Shown here one piece after another: positions 24,001 to 32,006 of a DNA stretch of 64,000 nucleotides. Position 1 is the stretch's first letter; every line of letters starts with the position of its first letter. The notes beneath the pieces are model-generated. The model did no database searches, was not told the DNA's origin, and saw only the letters and a program-made list of their open reading frames with translations. A program made the translations under genes and the position numbers. The DNA comes from an uncultured Collinsella sp. GTDB taxonomy: Bacteria > Actinomycetota > Coriobacteriia > Coriobacteriales > Coriobacteriaceae. Location of the stretch: contig CAUDAE010000001.1 of assembly GCA_958447445.1 (NCBI GenBank), forward strand, positions 1 to 64,000. Direction: 5' to 3'.

Positions 24001-27000
24001 TTTGGCAAGATCGCCTTTACGCTCGACGACCTTAACAAGGCTCTGGGCGAGAAGCCCGAGAAGCGCGAGCACACCTTTACCTACACCGTGACCGAGTCCG
24101 GCGAAGTGGCTGGCGGGACCAACGACGCCAAGCTGTCGCGCAAGGTTTCCTTCACCGTGACTGATGACGGCAAGGGCAATCTGAGCGTATCCCGCAAGCC
24201 GGACGGCGATGTGGCATTTACGTTCACCAATACCTATAACGTGACGCCTGTCGAGACGAGCGTTACCGACCAGATCACCGCGAACAAGGTCCTGACTGGC
24301 CGCAATCTCATGGACAGCGAGTTCTCCTTCGAGCTCGTCGAGGGCGACAAGGTCGTCGCCACCGGCAAGAACGACGCCGAGGGCAACATCACGATGAGCG
24401 CCGTGAAGTACACCGAGGCCGGCGAGCACACCTACACGCTGCGCGAGTTCAACGGCGGAACCATCAGCAAGGGCATCACGTACGGCGACGCCAAGTACAC
24501 CATCGAGACCACCATTACCGACAAGGGCGATGGCACGCTCAAGGCTGAGCATGTCCTGAAGGACGCCACGGCTGCGACCTTCAAGAACACCTACAGCGTG
24601 ACCCCGACCGATGCAGACCTCGACTTTGACCTGAGCAAGGCCATCGACGGTCGCGAGTGGACGGATGGGGACGAGTTCGGCTTTACCATTACCGCCCCCG
24701 ATGGCGCTCCGCTACCCGATCCTGCAACCGTAACCGTGAGCAAGCACGATGCGAAGGACGGCATTGCCGCCATCAAGTTCGGCAAGATTCGCTACACGGC
24801 TGCCGGAACCTACAAGTACGAGATCCGCGAGAACGCGGGTAATACGGTCGGCATGACGTATGACTCCAACGTCGCGACCGCCGAAGTAACCGTGACCGAG
24901 GACGGCGAGGGCAAGCTGACCGCCAATGTCACCAAGAAGGAAAACGGATGCTTTACCAACACGTACCGCACTGAGCTTAACTACACCGCGGCCGGCGGTC
25001 TGTGGCTCAGCAAGTATCTGGACGGCCGCCCCATGACCGAGGGCCAGTTCACCTTTACCGTGACACCTGCTGACGACGCTTCGGCTCGCGCGCTCGGTCT
25101 GCTGCCCGGGGCCAACAGCTTCAAGTCCCCCGAAGCGGCAGAGGCAACGGTCGGACTGATCGACATTCTGGCTGGTCATGAGGTTAAATTTACGCAGGCT
25201 GACGCCGGCAAGACCTTCAAGTACACCGTGGCCGAAAAGAACGACGGCCAGCCCGGTTACACCTACGATGACGCCGTACGCACGGTGACGATCGCCATCG
25301 CCGACGACACCGCCGGTACGCTCACTGCTACGACGACCGTCTCTGGTGGTCCCGAGGGCACGCATGAGACGGTCCACAAGAGTGGCGAGAACAAGGTCGA
25401 GAAGGCCCTGGTGCCGTTCCACAACAGTTACAGCGCTACGACCAACACGCCTGGTGGCACCGCTGCTCAGGTCGTTGCCACCAAGACTCTGACCGGTCGC
25501 CCGATGGCCGACGGCGAGTTCTGGTTCGGCATCGCCTATCAGGGTGAGCTTGTGGCATACGAAAACCTCAAGCCCAATATCGGCGGGCACGTGAGCTTTG
25601 ATACGCTGCACTACGACACCAAGATGCTTGCTAATCTTGAGGCTGCTGGGCTTGCTTATCGTACCGATAAGGACGGCAAGCTTGCCTGGACCATTAACTA
25701 CACGGCCTACGAAGATTTATTCGGGCTGCCGAATGGCGTTTCCGCTACAACGTGGAGCTTTGGCTTTAAGGTTATCGTCGTCGACAACGGTGACGGTACC
25801 CTGACGGCGACGGTCGACTACGGCGGCGTCGAGCCCTTGTTCGAGAACGTCTACGGCGCCGACGCCGTGGATGCCGCGCTCACCGGTACTAAGAAGCTCC
25901 AGGTTGCCGAGGGCCTGACCCCGGCCGACATCACGGGTAAGTTCACCTTTACCGTGACCGCCGACGAGGCAGGTGCCCCGATGCCCGAGCGCACGACCGT
26001 AACCAACGACGCAGCCGGTAACGTGGACTTTGGCAAGATCCACTTTACGCTCGAGGACCTCAACCACGCCCTGGGCGTGACGACCGATGCTTCTGACGAC
26101 GCATCGAGCGACGCCGAAGCCAACACCGGTGAGGCCGAGGTTGACGCCGACGCTGCCGAGACCGATGAGTCCAACGACGAGTCCGATCCCGCAACCCCCA
26201 CCGCTCCGCACTCGCACACCTTTACCTATACGGTGACCGAGTCCGGTAGCGTCCCTGGCGTGACCAACGACCCCAACGCCACGCGCAAGGTTTCCTACAC
26301 CGTGACTGACGACGGCGCCGGACATCTGAGTGTCGTGCGCAGCGGCGACGACGGTGCGGACTTCACGTTCACCAACACCTACGTCGTGGCGCCCACCGAC
26401 TCTTCCGTGACCGATCAGGTCAAGACGGTTAAGCGTCTGACCGGACGTGACCTTGCAACCGGCGAGTTCACGTTTGAACTGCTCGAGGACGGCGTGGTTG
26501 TCGCCAACGGCACCAACGACGCCAACGGCAACGTTACGCTGAGCCCGATCCACTACGAGGCGCCCGGTACGCACACGTACACGCTGCGCGAGGCTCGCCC
26601 GAACGCGCTTAGCCTGTACAAGGGTGTCACCTATGACGGCACGACCTACACCGTCGTGACCACCGTCTCCGACAACGGCGACGGTACGCTGGCCGCGACG
26701 CACAAGCTCGAGGGAACCACCGAGTCGGCTGGCTTTACCAACAAGTATCACGCCATGCCCACGCAGGTCTCCATCGGCGCCATTAAGGTGCTCGAGGGAC
26801 GCGAGCTCAAGAAGGACGAGTTTAGCTTTAAGCTCGTTGGCGAGGACATCGAGTCTACGGTTACCAACGATGCCGACGGCAAGATCAACTTCGACAAGCT
26901 CGAGTACGACGAGCCCGGTACGTACGTCTACACCATCAGCGAGGTCAAGGGTGACGAGGCCGGTATGACCTACGACAAGTCCGTCTTTACCGCGACCGTT

Positions 27001-27282
27001 AACGTGGTCGACGACGGCGAGGGCAACCTCAAGGCGAACGTTGCCTTTACCAAGGGCGACAAGAGCGTCGAGGGTATCGTGTTCAACAACACGTACAAGA
27101 AGCCCGAGACGCCCGTGCCGACGCCCGACCCCGGCACGCCCAAGACCGTGACGAACATCGTCAAGACGGTCAAGGGTTTCCTGCCCACCACGGGTGACCA
27201 ACAGGCTGCCGCTCTGCTTATGGCATTTGTCATCGCCATGGCCGGCGTCGGAGCCCTAGTCTGGGGTATCCGTAAGCGCTAG
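21007..27282 (+). CDS. giant LPXTG-anchored surface adhesin with vWA domain and pilin-type isopeptide repeats
   Basis: 2091 residues. A signal peptide (LLAVILAVVLVLPAAAFA) opens the protein. Residues about 112-370 are a von Willebrand A domain with the metal-site motif DASGS, typical of pilus-tip adhesins. Residues about 696-2033 hold ten repeats of roughly 110-160 residues of the Spy0128/FctA pilin type, each starting near a Lys (for example VTKSLTGRDL) and ending near F-x-N-x-Y. Conserved Lys, acidic residue (YTE) and Asn suggest internal isopeptide bonds. Repeat 8 carries a ~40-residue acidic insert. A Pro-rich stretch precedes LPTTG (2059-2063), a hydrophobic helix and basic tail (GIRKR) for sortase anchoring. 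ATG at 21007 follows AAGGGAG. The gene is flanked on both sides by A/B repeat elements. No sortase gene is adjacent. Confidence 0.92.
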   Translation: MSKYTRGLLAVILAVVLVLPAAAFAMLPEANARSSTGMDGPTMSGKVVVDPDTSGRWEIWAAGHNGNKVTTQNIGRIWTDKTVEATEENEESDFLTTLSAMSSTSNSTVTVTTPLDIVMVLDASGSMDDPMGGGDRTKRIDALKNAANSFIDTIAKQNESIEGVDRQHRVAIVKFAGEKSNNIGNNMYRDGGYSYNYTQVMKELTYCSGSNADDLKKNTINKIQPAGATRADYGLELAEKITTTYGRKDAKKIIVFFTDGTPTKQNKFDAGVANAAVTAAKNMKDGKATVYTIGIFDGANPKASVQDSKTSQENKFMQAVSSNYPNATAWDTHGTRAENSDYYKSATNVVELKKVFDDISQAITSEAPYPTEIDKGYDATKSGYITFTDELGDFMQVDSFTEVVINGTPFTKASKTVNKETNTDTYEFAGKAKDLLITVQRAGDDNPQKGDVVTVSIPASLIPLSHFKTVDGKLSVDSAQPIRVKYTSSVKSAALDNLFTPEKVTGLKDYIENNTTVANGAKTVSFYANKWAAGNLGNTVATFEPADTNRYYYFQKQTPIYTDKDCTQPAKNSLADTGTYYYKDEFEEQGENGEAKPASAVIEFIGGDAAKFDGAIVADEDGNLSFSVGTARLAFIDELHTTKESVGGNNTGTATDVLNPKWNNVSAKATATHVNSYLGNNGKISFAYDMTPAMVNTKASFGLTKVLKGRDWTNADAFEFGLTSESGAPMPAARTATVRKADLDQGKAAIDFGTIEYTEPGTYVYKVSDKHAGTTIDGIAYSKNVAEITVTVTPDKKGELSAGVKVTSGETEFKNVYATNPVESSVTDQITVTKSLTGRDLTADEFSFELLEIIDKEVKPVETVKNAADGKVTFSAIKYTEIGQHTYKLHEVKGNAGGIDYDDAVYTIVTTIADNGKGQLVATHELKDAKDVKSIEFKNAYTTNATEASLAGIKNLQVDDALTPADITGKFTFTVTGEEGAPMPASTSVHNDVDGKVDFGKIAFTLDDLNKALGEKPEKREHTFTYTVTESGEVAGGTNDAKLSRKVSFTVTDDGKGNLSVSRKPDGDVAFTFTNTYNVTPVETSVTDQITANKVLTGRNLMDSEFSFELVEGDKVVATGKNDAEGNITMSAVKYTEAGEHTYTLREFNGGTISKGITYGDAKYTIETTITDKGDGTLKAEHVLKDATAATFKNTYSVTPTDADLDFDLSKAIDGREWTDGDEFGFTITAPDGAPLPDPATVTVSKHDAKDGIAAIKFGKIRYTAAGTYKYEIRENAGNTVGMTYDSNVATAEVTVTEDGEGKLTANVTKKENGCFTNTYRTELNYTAAGGLWLSKYLDGRPMTEGQFTFTVTPADDASARALGLLPGANSFKSPEAAEATVGLIDILAGHEVKFTQADAGKTFKYTVAEKNDGQPGYTYDDAVRTVTIAIADDTAGTLTATTTVSGGPEGTHETVHKSGENKVEKALVPFHNSYSATTNTPGGTAAQVVATKTLTGRPMADGEFWFGIAYQGELVAYENLKPNIGGHVSFDTLHYDTKMLANLEAAGLAYRTDKDGKLAWTINYTAYEDLFGLPNGVSATTWSFGFKVIVVDNGDGTLTATVDYGGVEPLFENVYGADAVDAALTGTKKLQVAEGLTPADITGKFTFTVTADEAGAPMPERTTVTNDAAGNVDFGKIHFTLEDLNHALGVTTDASDDASSDAEANTGEAEVDADAAETDESNDESDPATPTAPHSHTFTYTVTESGSVPGVTNDPNATRKVSYTVTDDGAGHLSVVRSGDDGADFTFTNTYVVAPTDSSVTDQVKTVKRLTGRDLATGEFTFELLEDGVVVANGTNDANGNVTLSPIHYEAPGTHTYTLREARPNALSLYKGVTYDGTTYTVVTTVSDNGDGTLAATHKLEGTTESAGFTNKYHAMPTQVSIGAIKVLEGRELKKDEFSFKLVGEDIESTVTNDADGKINFDKLEYDEPGTYVYTISEVKGDEAGMTYDKSVFTATVNVVDDGEGNLKANVAFTKGDKSVEGIVFNNTYKKPETPVPTPDPGTPKTVTNIVKTVKGFLPTTGDQQAAALLMAFVIAMAGVGALVWGIRKR

Positions 27283-27294
27283 GCACGTCGACAG

Positions 27295-27320
27295 CGCCCG
27301 GGGCCAAAAGGCCCCGGGCG
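27295..27320 (+). terminator. hairpin after the adhesin gene
   Basis: CGCCCGGGGCC-aaaa-GGCCCCGGGCG, 11-bp perfect stem 12 nt after the stop; no T run. Confidence 0.55.
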
Positions 27321-27360
27321 GCCGGCGGGGAGCCAGAACACAGCCCCACCCCCAGCCCCA

Positions 27361-27400
27361 GCCGCCACGGAGGTATCTCCCTCCTCCGTGGCGGCGCTTT
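27361..27400 (+). terminator. second hairpin terminator after the adhesin gene
   Basis: GCCGCCACGGAGG and CCTCCGTGGCGGC form a 13-bp perfect stem, followed by GCTTTTG. Confidence 0.65.
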
Positions 27401-27422
27401 TGTGCGTAGGCGAGAAGGGCCT

Positions 27423-27582
27423 GCCACGAAACCGGCCCATCTACTACGTTTAGCCCCTTACCCCCAACCATGCCAAAAAGCGCGAAAACAAAACCGCAGG
27501 TAGAACGCCTGTGGTTTTGTTCAAAACGAAGGTATGGTCAGGGGTATCGAGTCAAACGTAGTAGATGGGCGGGTTTCGTGGC
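27423..27582 (+). repeat. long-hairpin element B, copy 3 (160 bp)
   Basis: Arms begin GCCACGAAACCGGCCCATCT and end GGGTTTCGTGGC, nearly perfectly complementary. Core AAAACCGCAGGTAGA at 27490-27504. Same orientation as copy 2, so the adhesin gene lies between direct repeats. Confidence 0.85.
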
Positions 27583-27594
27583 GAGCGGTTCCGG

Positions 27595-27632
27595 GTGATT
27601 CCTTGGGGACGGAGGAAAACGGATCATTTTGG
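27595..27632 (+). repeat. motif C copy
   Basis: GTGATTCCTTGGGGACGGAG followed by GAAAACGGATCATTTTGG, between elements B and A. Confidence 0.6.
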
Positions 27633-27674
27633 TCCCGCGAGGCTTGCGGAGGCGCTCGTGCAGAGCCGCTCGGA

Positions 27675-27828
27675 CAAAACTATGCCGGTTTACGGGGCTA
27701 AGTCACGCGCTCCCAACCATGCCGATATCCGTGAAAATAAAACCGCAGGTAGACAAGCCGTCATTTTACGGAAAACGCGGGCATGGATGGGGGCCCTGAG
27801 CTTAGCCCCGTAAACCGGCATAGTTTTG
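27675..27828 (+). repeat. long-hairpin element A, copy 3 (154 bp)
   Basis: Perfect 28-bp terminal inverted repeats begin CAAAACTATGCCGGTTTACG. Core AAAACCGCAGGTAGA at 27739-27753. Same length as copies 1 and 2. Confidence 0.85.
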
Positions 27829-27888
27829 AAATGGCATTAAATCGGTAGCAGCCATTTTGCTATGCCGGGGCGGTCGGCCGTTGGGTAA

Positions 27889-28518
27889 TTACCCTCGCAG
27901 GTAGGCGATGGCGATCTGCGTGCGGTTGCGTAGGCCCATTTTGGCAAGGATCGAGCTGATGTGGTTGCGCACGGTGCCTTCGCCCATGTATGCCGTGGCG
28001 GCGATCTCCTTGTTGTCGAGGCCGCGGGCGATGAGCTCTGCGACTTCGAACTCGCGGTCGGTCAGGCTGACAAAGGCCGCGGGCCGGCGGGTCGTGCCGG
28101 CCTCGACGCCCGCCCCATCAAAGTTGATATCCTCGATCGCCTTGCCCTCGAGCACGCGCTTGCCATCCATGACCTGCGTCAACGCGGGAGGGATGGCAGC
28201 GACGTCGGTTTTAATCAAGTAGCCGCGCGCGCCCAGTTTGAGCGCCGACACAATGTATTCGTCATCCGAGAATGTCGTCAGAAACACCACGCGCGCCGCA
28301 GGGTCGCGCTCAAGGATCTCGCGCGCGGCCGAAAGGCCGTCGCGTCCCGGCATCTGGATGTCGAGCAGCGCGATATCGGGTGCGTGCTCGGCGTAGAGCG
28401 CCACCGCATCGTCGCCATTGGCGCCGGTGCCCACCACCTCGATCTGCGGCTGGGCGCCCAGGATAATCTTGAGCGAATCGACCACCAAGCGGTCGTCGTC
28501 GACAACGATGAGCCTCAT
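27889..28518 (-). CDS. NarL/LuxR-family response regulator
   Basis: 209 residues. The receiver domain (1-120) has the acidic pair DDD at 7-9, the phosphorylation aspartate in LLDIQMPG near 52, the T in FLTTFSDDEY and the Lys in IKTD. The C-terminal LuxR-type HTH (about 145-209) reads LTDREFEVAELIARGLDNKE and then GTVRNHISSILAKMGLRNRT. It should bind DNA when phosphorylated by the adjacent sensor kinase. It overlaps the kinase gene by 4 nt (ATGA) and is its downstream partner. The divergent neighbour is an ABC-2 exporter, the likely target by analogy with LiaRS/DesKR-type exporter systems. Confidence 0.93.
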   Translation of the reverse strand: MRLIVVDDDRLVVDSLKIILGAQPQIEVVGTGANGDDAVALYAEHAPDIALLDIQMPGRDGLSAAREILERDPAARVVFLTTFSDDEYIVSALKLGARGYLIKTDVAAIPPALTQVMDGKRVLEGKAIEDINFDGAGVEAGTTRRPAAFVSLTDREFEVAELIARGLDNKEIAATAYMGEGTVRNHISSILAKMGLRNRTQIAIAYLRG

Positions 28519-29660
28519 CGGCCCTCATCTCCTTGCTGTTTGGGAACGGTGGCAAACACACGCCAGCCGCCGGCGCCGGCACGCGGGCTGGCGGTGAAGG
28601 TGCCGCCAAGCGCCTCGATGCGCTCGCGCATGGAGGCGAGCCCCATGCCCTCCGCGGTGCCGCGGCCGCTTGCTTGGACCTCACCCACGCCATCGTCGGT
28701 AACAATGAGCTGGTAAAACGACGGATGCTCCATGCACCGTACGGTAACAGCATGGGCGCAAGCATGGCGCATGGTGTTGGAGAGCGCCTCGCGCAGGACC
28801 GCCGCAAAGCAGTTGGCGACATTTGCGGGCGCATGCTCGGCCATAACTTCAAGCTCAATCTGCGGGCCGCCGTCCGAGCGCGCGCCTTCGACAATGCGTT
28901 CGAGTTGTACGGAAAGGTCGACGGCGTTGTCGTTGAGCGCATGGACACTGGTGCGCACAAGCTGGAGCGCCTCGTCAACCGTGCGTTTGACATCGGCGAA
29001 ATCGGCGGCAACCCTGGGCTCGTCGGCGTGCACGACGCGCAGGGCCTCGGCCTGCAGCGAGGCGCGCGTGAGCTGGTGGCCCACATTGTCGTGGATCTCG
29101 CGCGCGATGCGGGCGCGTTCGGCGAGCGTCGCGAGCTCGACTTCGTAGTCCTGACGGTCGGCAAGATCGCGGTTGCGCGCTTCGAGCGCGAGGGTTCGTT
29201 CCTACAGCTCGTCACGGGTGCGGCGCATGCGCTGCTGCTCGCGCTCCAACTGGGCGGTACGTAGCGATAGCAAGGTGGCGGCAACTGAAAGGATAGCGGC
29301 CAGCAGGAGTGTTCGGGCGGTGAGCGCGTTGGTGCGAAGGTCCGCGACGAGCGCAAGGGCAAAGACGGAGCAAATGCCCAGCGCGACCCAGGCGTGCTCG
29401 CGGCGCACGCGCCGCGCGATGTCATAGAGAGCGAGGGGTGCAAACGGCATAAACGGCGGCACGAAGACAGCCGCGATGATGTAAGCGCAGCTCGCGGCCT
29501 CGCTTGTACGGCGCGTGCGTTCTCCCTGTGCGACCTCGGCCAGCGAGGTGGCAATAACGCCAAGGCAAAACGCCGCGACCAGGTGAGCGTCCACAGCAAG
29601 GCCCATGGCGGCCGCAATACAGCACGCCAGAACGATTGATTTGTCGAAAAGCCTGTTCAT
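28515..29660 (-). pseudogene. sensor histidine kinase interrupted by an in-frame amber stop
   Basis: Intact length would be about 381 residues. The N-terminus has about five hydrophobic segments. After RRTRDEL an amber codon occurs at codon 153 (29202-29204), and the same frame continues with ERTLALEARNRDLA, the HisKA_3 box REIHDNVGHQLT and the HATPase motifs (ALSNTMRHA, DDGVG, GMGLASMRERIEALGG). There is no frameshift: one base change (CAG to TAG) would explain it. No ATG, GTG or TTG codon lies in frame between the stop and the phospho-histidine, so the kinase core cannot be restarted with its histidine. Either the kinase is inactive, or the stop is read through or a sequencing error. It is operonic with the response regulator. 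Confidence 0.85.
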
Positions 29661-29870
29661 ACGGGTATTGTACGCGAAGGCGCGCGCGGTGGAGGGGCTG
29701 CCTGCTCAACCGTGACATTCCTCCCGCGCGGCAAAGCGGCGTCGATCGCTTGCGCGAGCGGGGGTTTCACCTCTGCCCCCTCGCACTCGTGACAAAGCTC
29801 ACTGGTGCGCGCCGCCCGCTCCTGCGATGATGCAATCGTACCGGGCCGCAATCAACAGAAGGGCCGCCTC

Positions 29871-30809
29871 ATGACAGACATCGTCCACGTCGAAAACCTC
29901 GTCAAGCGCTATGACGACCTTATTGCGCTCGACCACTTTAACCTGAGCATCGCCCCCGGCGAGATCTTTGGCCTGCTGGGCCCCAACGGCTCGGGCAAGA
30001 CCACGTCCATCAACTGCATTCTGCAGCTGCTCGCCTACGACAAAGGCACCATCGAGCTGTTCGGCGAACCCATGACGCCCGCCCGCTACGACCTCAAGCG
30101 CCGCATAGGCGTGGTGCCGCAGCAGGTAGCGGTGTTCGACGAGCTCACGGTGCGCGAGAACATCGACTATTTCTGTAGCCTGTACGTCAACGACCGCAAG
30201 CCCCGCCGTGCGCTGGTAGACGAGGCGATCGACTTTGTCGGGCTGGGCGACTTTGCTAAGTTCCGCCCTGGCAAGCTCTCGGGCGGCCTGGCGCGTCGCC
30301 TCAACATCGCCTGCGGCATCGCGCACAAGCCCGAGCTCATCTTCTTTGACGAGCCCACGGTGGCGGTCGACCCACAGAGCCGCAACGCCATCCTGGAGGG
30401 CATCTGCCGCTTGCGCGACGAGGGCGCCACAGTGGTGTATACCAGCCATTACATGGAGGAAGTCGAGCAAATCTGCAGCCACATCATGATCATGGACGGC
30501 GGGCGCGTGCTGGCGCAGGGCACCAACGACGAACTCAAGCGCATGATTCAGATGGGCGAGCGCGTGACTGTCGAGGTCGGCGCCGTCGAGACCGCCACGG
30601 TCGAGCGCCTGCGCGCCCTCGAGCACGTGCTTTCGGTTGAGCTTTCCGGCGGCGAACTCGTCTGCACCTGCGAGGCGAGCCCGCACAATCTGGTCGACAT
30701 CCTCGACACGCTGCGCGCCGCCGACGTGGCACTCGGCCGCGTGTGGAGCGAGCCGCCGACCCTCAACGATGTGTTCCTCGAGATCACCGGCCGCGAGCTG
30801 CGCGACTAG
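29871..30809 (+). CDS. ABC-2 type exporter ATP-binding protein
   Basis: 312 residues. Walker A GPNGSGKTT near 42-50, Q-loop PQQ, signature LSGGLARRLN, Walker B LIFFDEPT and the switch histidine in TSHYMEE are all present. The C-terminal 90 residues are the extension usual in drug/antibiotic exporter ATPases (DrrA/CcmA-like). It powers the two permeases encoded downstream (9 nt spacing, then 14-nt overlap). ATG at 29871 has AGAAGGG upstream. The divergent two-component system probably controls this operon. Confidence 0.93.
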   Translation: MTDIVHVENLVKRYDDLIALDHFNLSIAPGEIFGLLGPNGSGKTTSINCILQLLAYDKGTIELFGEPMTPARYDLKRRIGVVPQQVAVFDELTVRENIDYFCSLYVNDRKPRRALVDEAIDFVGLGDFAKFRPGKLSGGLARRLNIACGIAHKPELIFFDEPTVAVDPQSRNAILEGICRLRDEGATVVYTSHYMEEVEQICSHIMIMDGGRVLAQGTNDELKRMIQMGERVTVEVGAVETATVERLRALEHVLSVELSGGELVCTCEASPHNLVDILDTLRAADVALGRVWSEPPTLNDVFLEITGRELRD

Positions 30810-30818
30810 GGGGCAGCC

Positions 30819-32006
30819 ATGTTCAATACCATCATCACCACGGTCAAGACGCTACTGCGTCGAGCGAGTACATGGGTCTGGGGCGCGATCTTTCCCATTG
30901 CGCTTTCAACGATGTTCATGTTTATGTTCGCGAACCTGAGCTCTGACGGCACGGTCGACCCGGTGCCGGTGGCCGTCGTAGCGAATGAGGCTTGGGACGC
31001 CTCGACCTTTAAGGACGTGACGGCTTCGCTTGCCAAGGAAGGCGACGATCAGCTGCTCGAGATCCACAACTACGAAGACTTGGCTGCCGCGCGCAAAGCA
31101 CTCAAGGCCGGCGAGGTCTCGGGCATCTATACGGTTGACGCTGCGGGCACGCCCAAGCTCACGCTGCTCTCGAGCTATGACGGCTCGCGCGCCTCGTCGG
31201 TGCTCACCGACCGCAGTATCCTTGAGACGGTAGCAAGCTCGTATACGCAAAATGCCGAGCTCATGTCCCAGATTGCCCAGGACAACCCGGCGGCGCTTGC
31301 CGACCCGGAGGCGGTTGCGCGCGCCCTGTCGCTCGAGGGCGGCACCCGCCGCGTAAGCCTTACGCGCACCACGCCCGATGGCACAGTCATCTACTATTAC
31401 GCGCTCTTTGGCCTGGTGGCGATGATGTCTGCCGAGTTTGCCGCCTTGAGCGTCGTCGATCTGCAGCCCAATCTGTCGGGCCTCGGCGCACGTCGCTGCG
31501 TGGGCGGTCTTTCCAAGACGGCGTCGCTGGCTGGCATCTTTGTGGGCTCGTGGCTGGTCTCCTTTGCCTCGATGGCGATTGCGATTGGCTACGTGCGCCT
31601 GGTCGTGGGCATCGACTTTGGCGGGCGTGAGGGACTGTGTTTGGTGGGCGCCGCCGCTTCCGCGCTTGCTGCCACGGGCTTGGGGCTCTTTGTGGGCACG
31701 CTTCCCGTTAAGGGCGGCAAGGCGTCCAAGTCGGGCATCCTCACGGGCTTTGCCACCACGTGCGCCCTGTTCGCCGGCCTCTACGGCGAGCCGGCGATGG
31801 CGCTTGCCGACGATGCTGCCCGCGCCTGCCCGGCCGAGTGCTGGTTCAACCCCGTCAAGCTCATCTGCGACATGTTCAACCGCCTGTATTTCTTTGAGGA
31901 CCTGGGCCCCTTTGCCGTTCGCGCCGGCGCGCTGGTCCTTATGGCGCTGCTGTTCGTTGCCGCCGCCACGCTGATCTTTGGAAGGAGCCGCTATGAGCAC
32001 CTTTAA
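30819..32006 (+). CDS. ABC-2 type exporter permease 1
   Basis: 395 residues. One N-terminal membrane helix (WVWGAIFPIALSTMFMFMFANL), a long extracytoplasmic region (about 40-190), then about five membrane segments, the ABC2_membrane_3 topology. Its substrate is unknown, perhaps a peptide antibiotic or lipid. AGGGGG precedes the ATG. The last 14 nt overlap the second permease gene, with which it presumably forms a heterodimer around the shared ATPase. Confidence 0.87.
   Translation: MFNTIITTVKTLLRRASTWVWGAIFPIALSTMFMFMFANLSSDGTVDPVPVAVVANEAWDASTFKDVTASLAKEGDDQLLEIHNYEDLAAARKALKAGEVSGIYTVDAAGTPKLTLLSSYDGSRASSVLTDRSILETVASSYTQNAELMSQIAQDNPAALADPEAVARALSLEGGTRRVSLTRTTPDGTVIYYYALFGLVAMMSAEFAALSVVDLQPNLSGLGARRCVGGLSKTASLAGIFVGSWLVSFASMAIAIGYVRLVVGIDFGGREGLCLVGAAASALAATGLGLFVGTLPVKGGKASKSGILTGFATTCALFAGLYGEPAMALADDAARACPAECWFNPVKLICDMFNRLYFFEDLGPFAVRAGALVLMALLFVAAATLIFGRSRYEHL

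Noticed and set aside
21007..27282. Collagen-binding (Cna B) classification of the adhesin repeats
   Set aside because: The repeat pattern with K-x-L-x-G-R at the start and F-x-N-x-Y at the end fits the Spy0128/FctA pilin type better, so Cna B was not used.
28515..29084. Separate small kinase gene starting at the GTG at 29084
   Set aside because: It would begin just after the phospho-histidine of the H-box, so it could not be a functional kinase; the fragment belongs to the interrupted gene.
28515..29660. Natural recoding of TAG (for example pyrrolysine)
   Set aside because: Other genes here use TAG as a normal stop (for example 27282 and 33198), and no recoding signal was seen; a nonsense mutation or sequence error is simpler.
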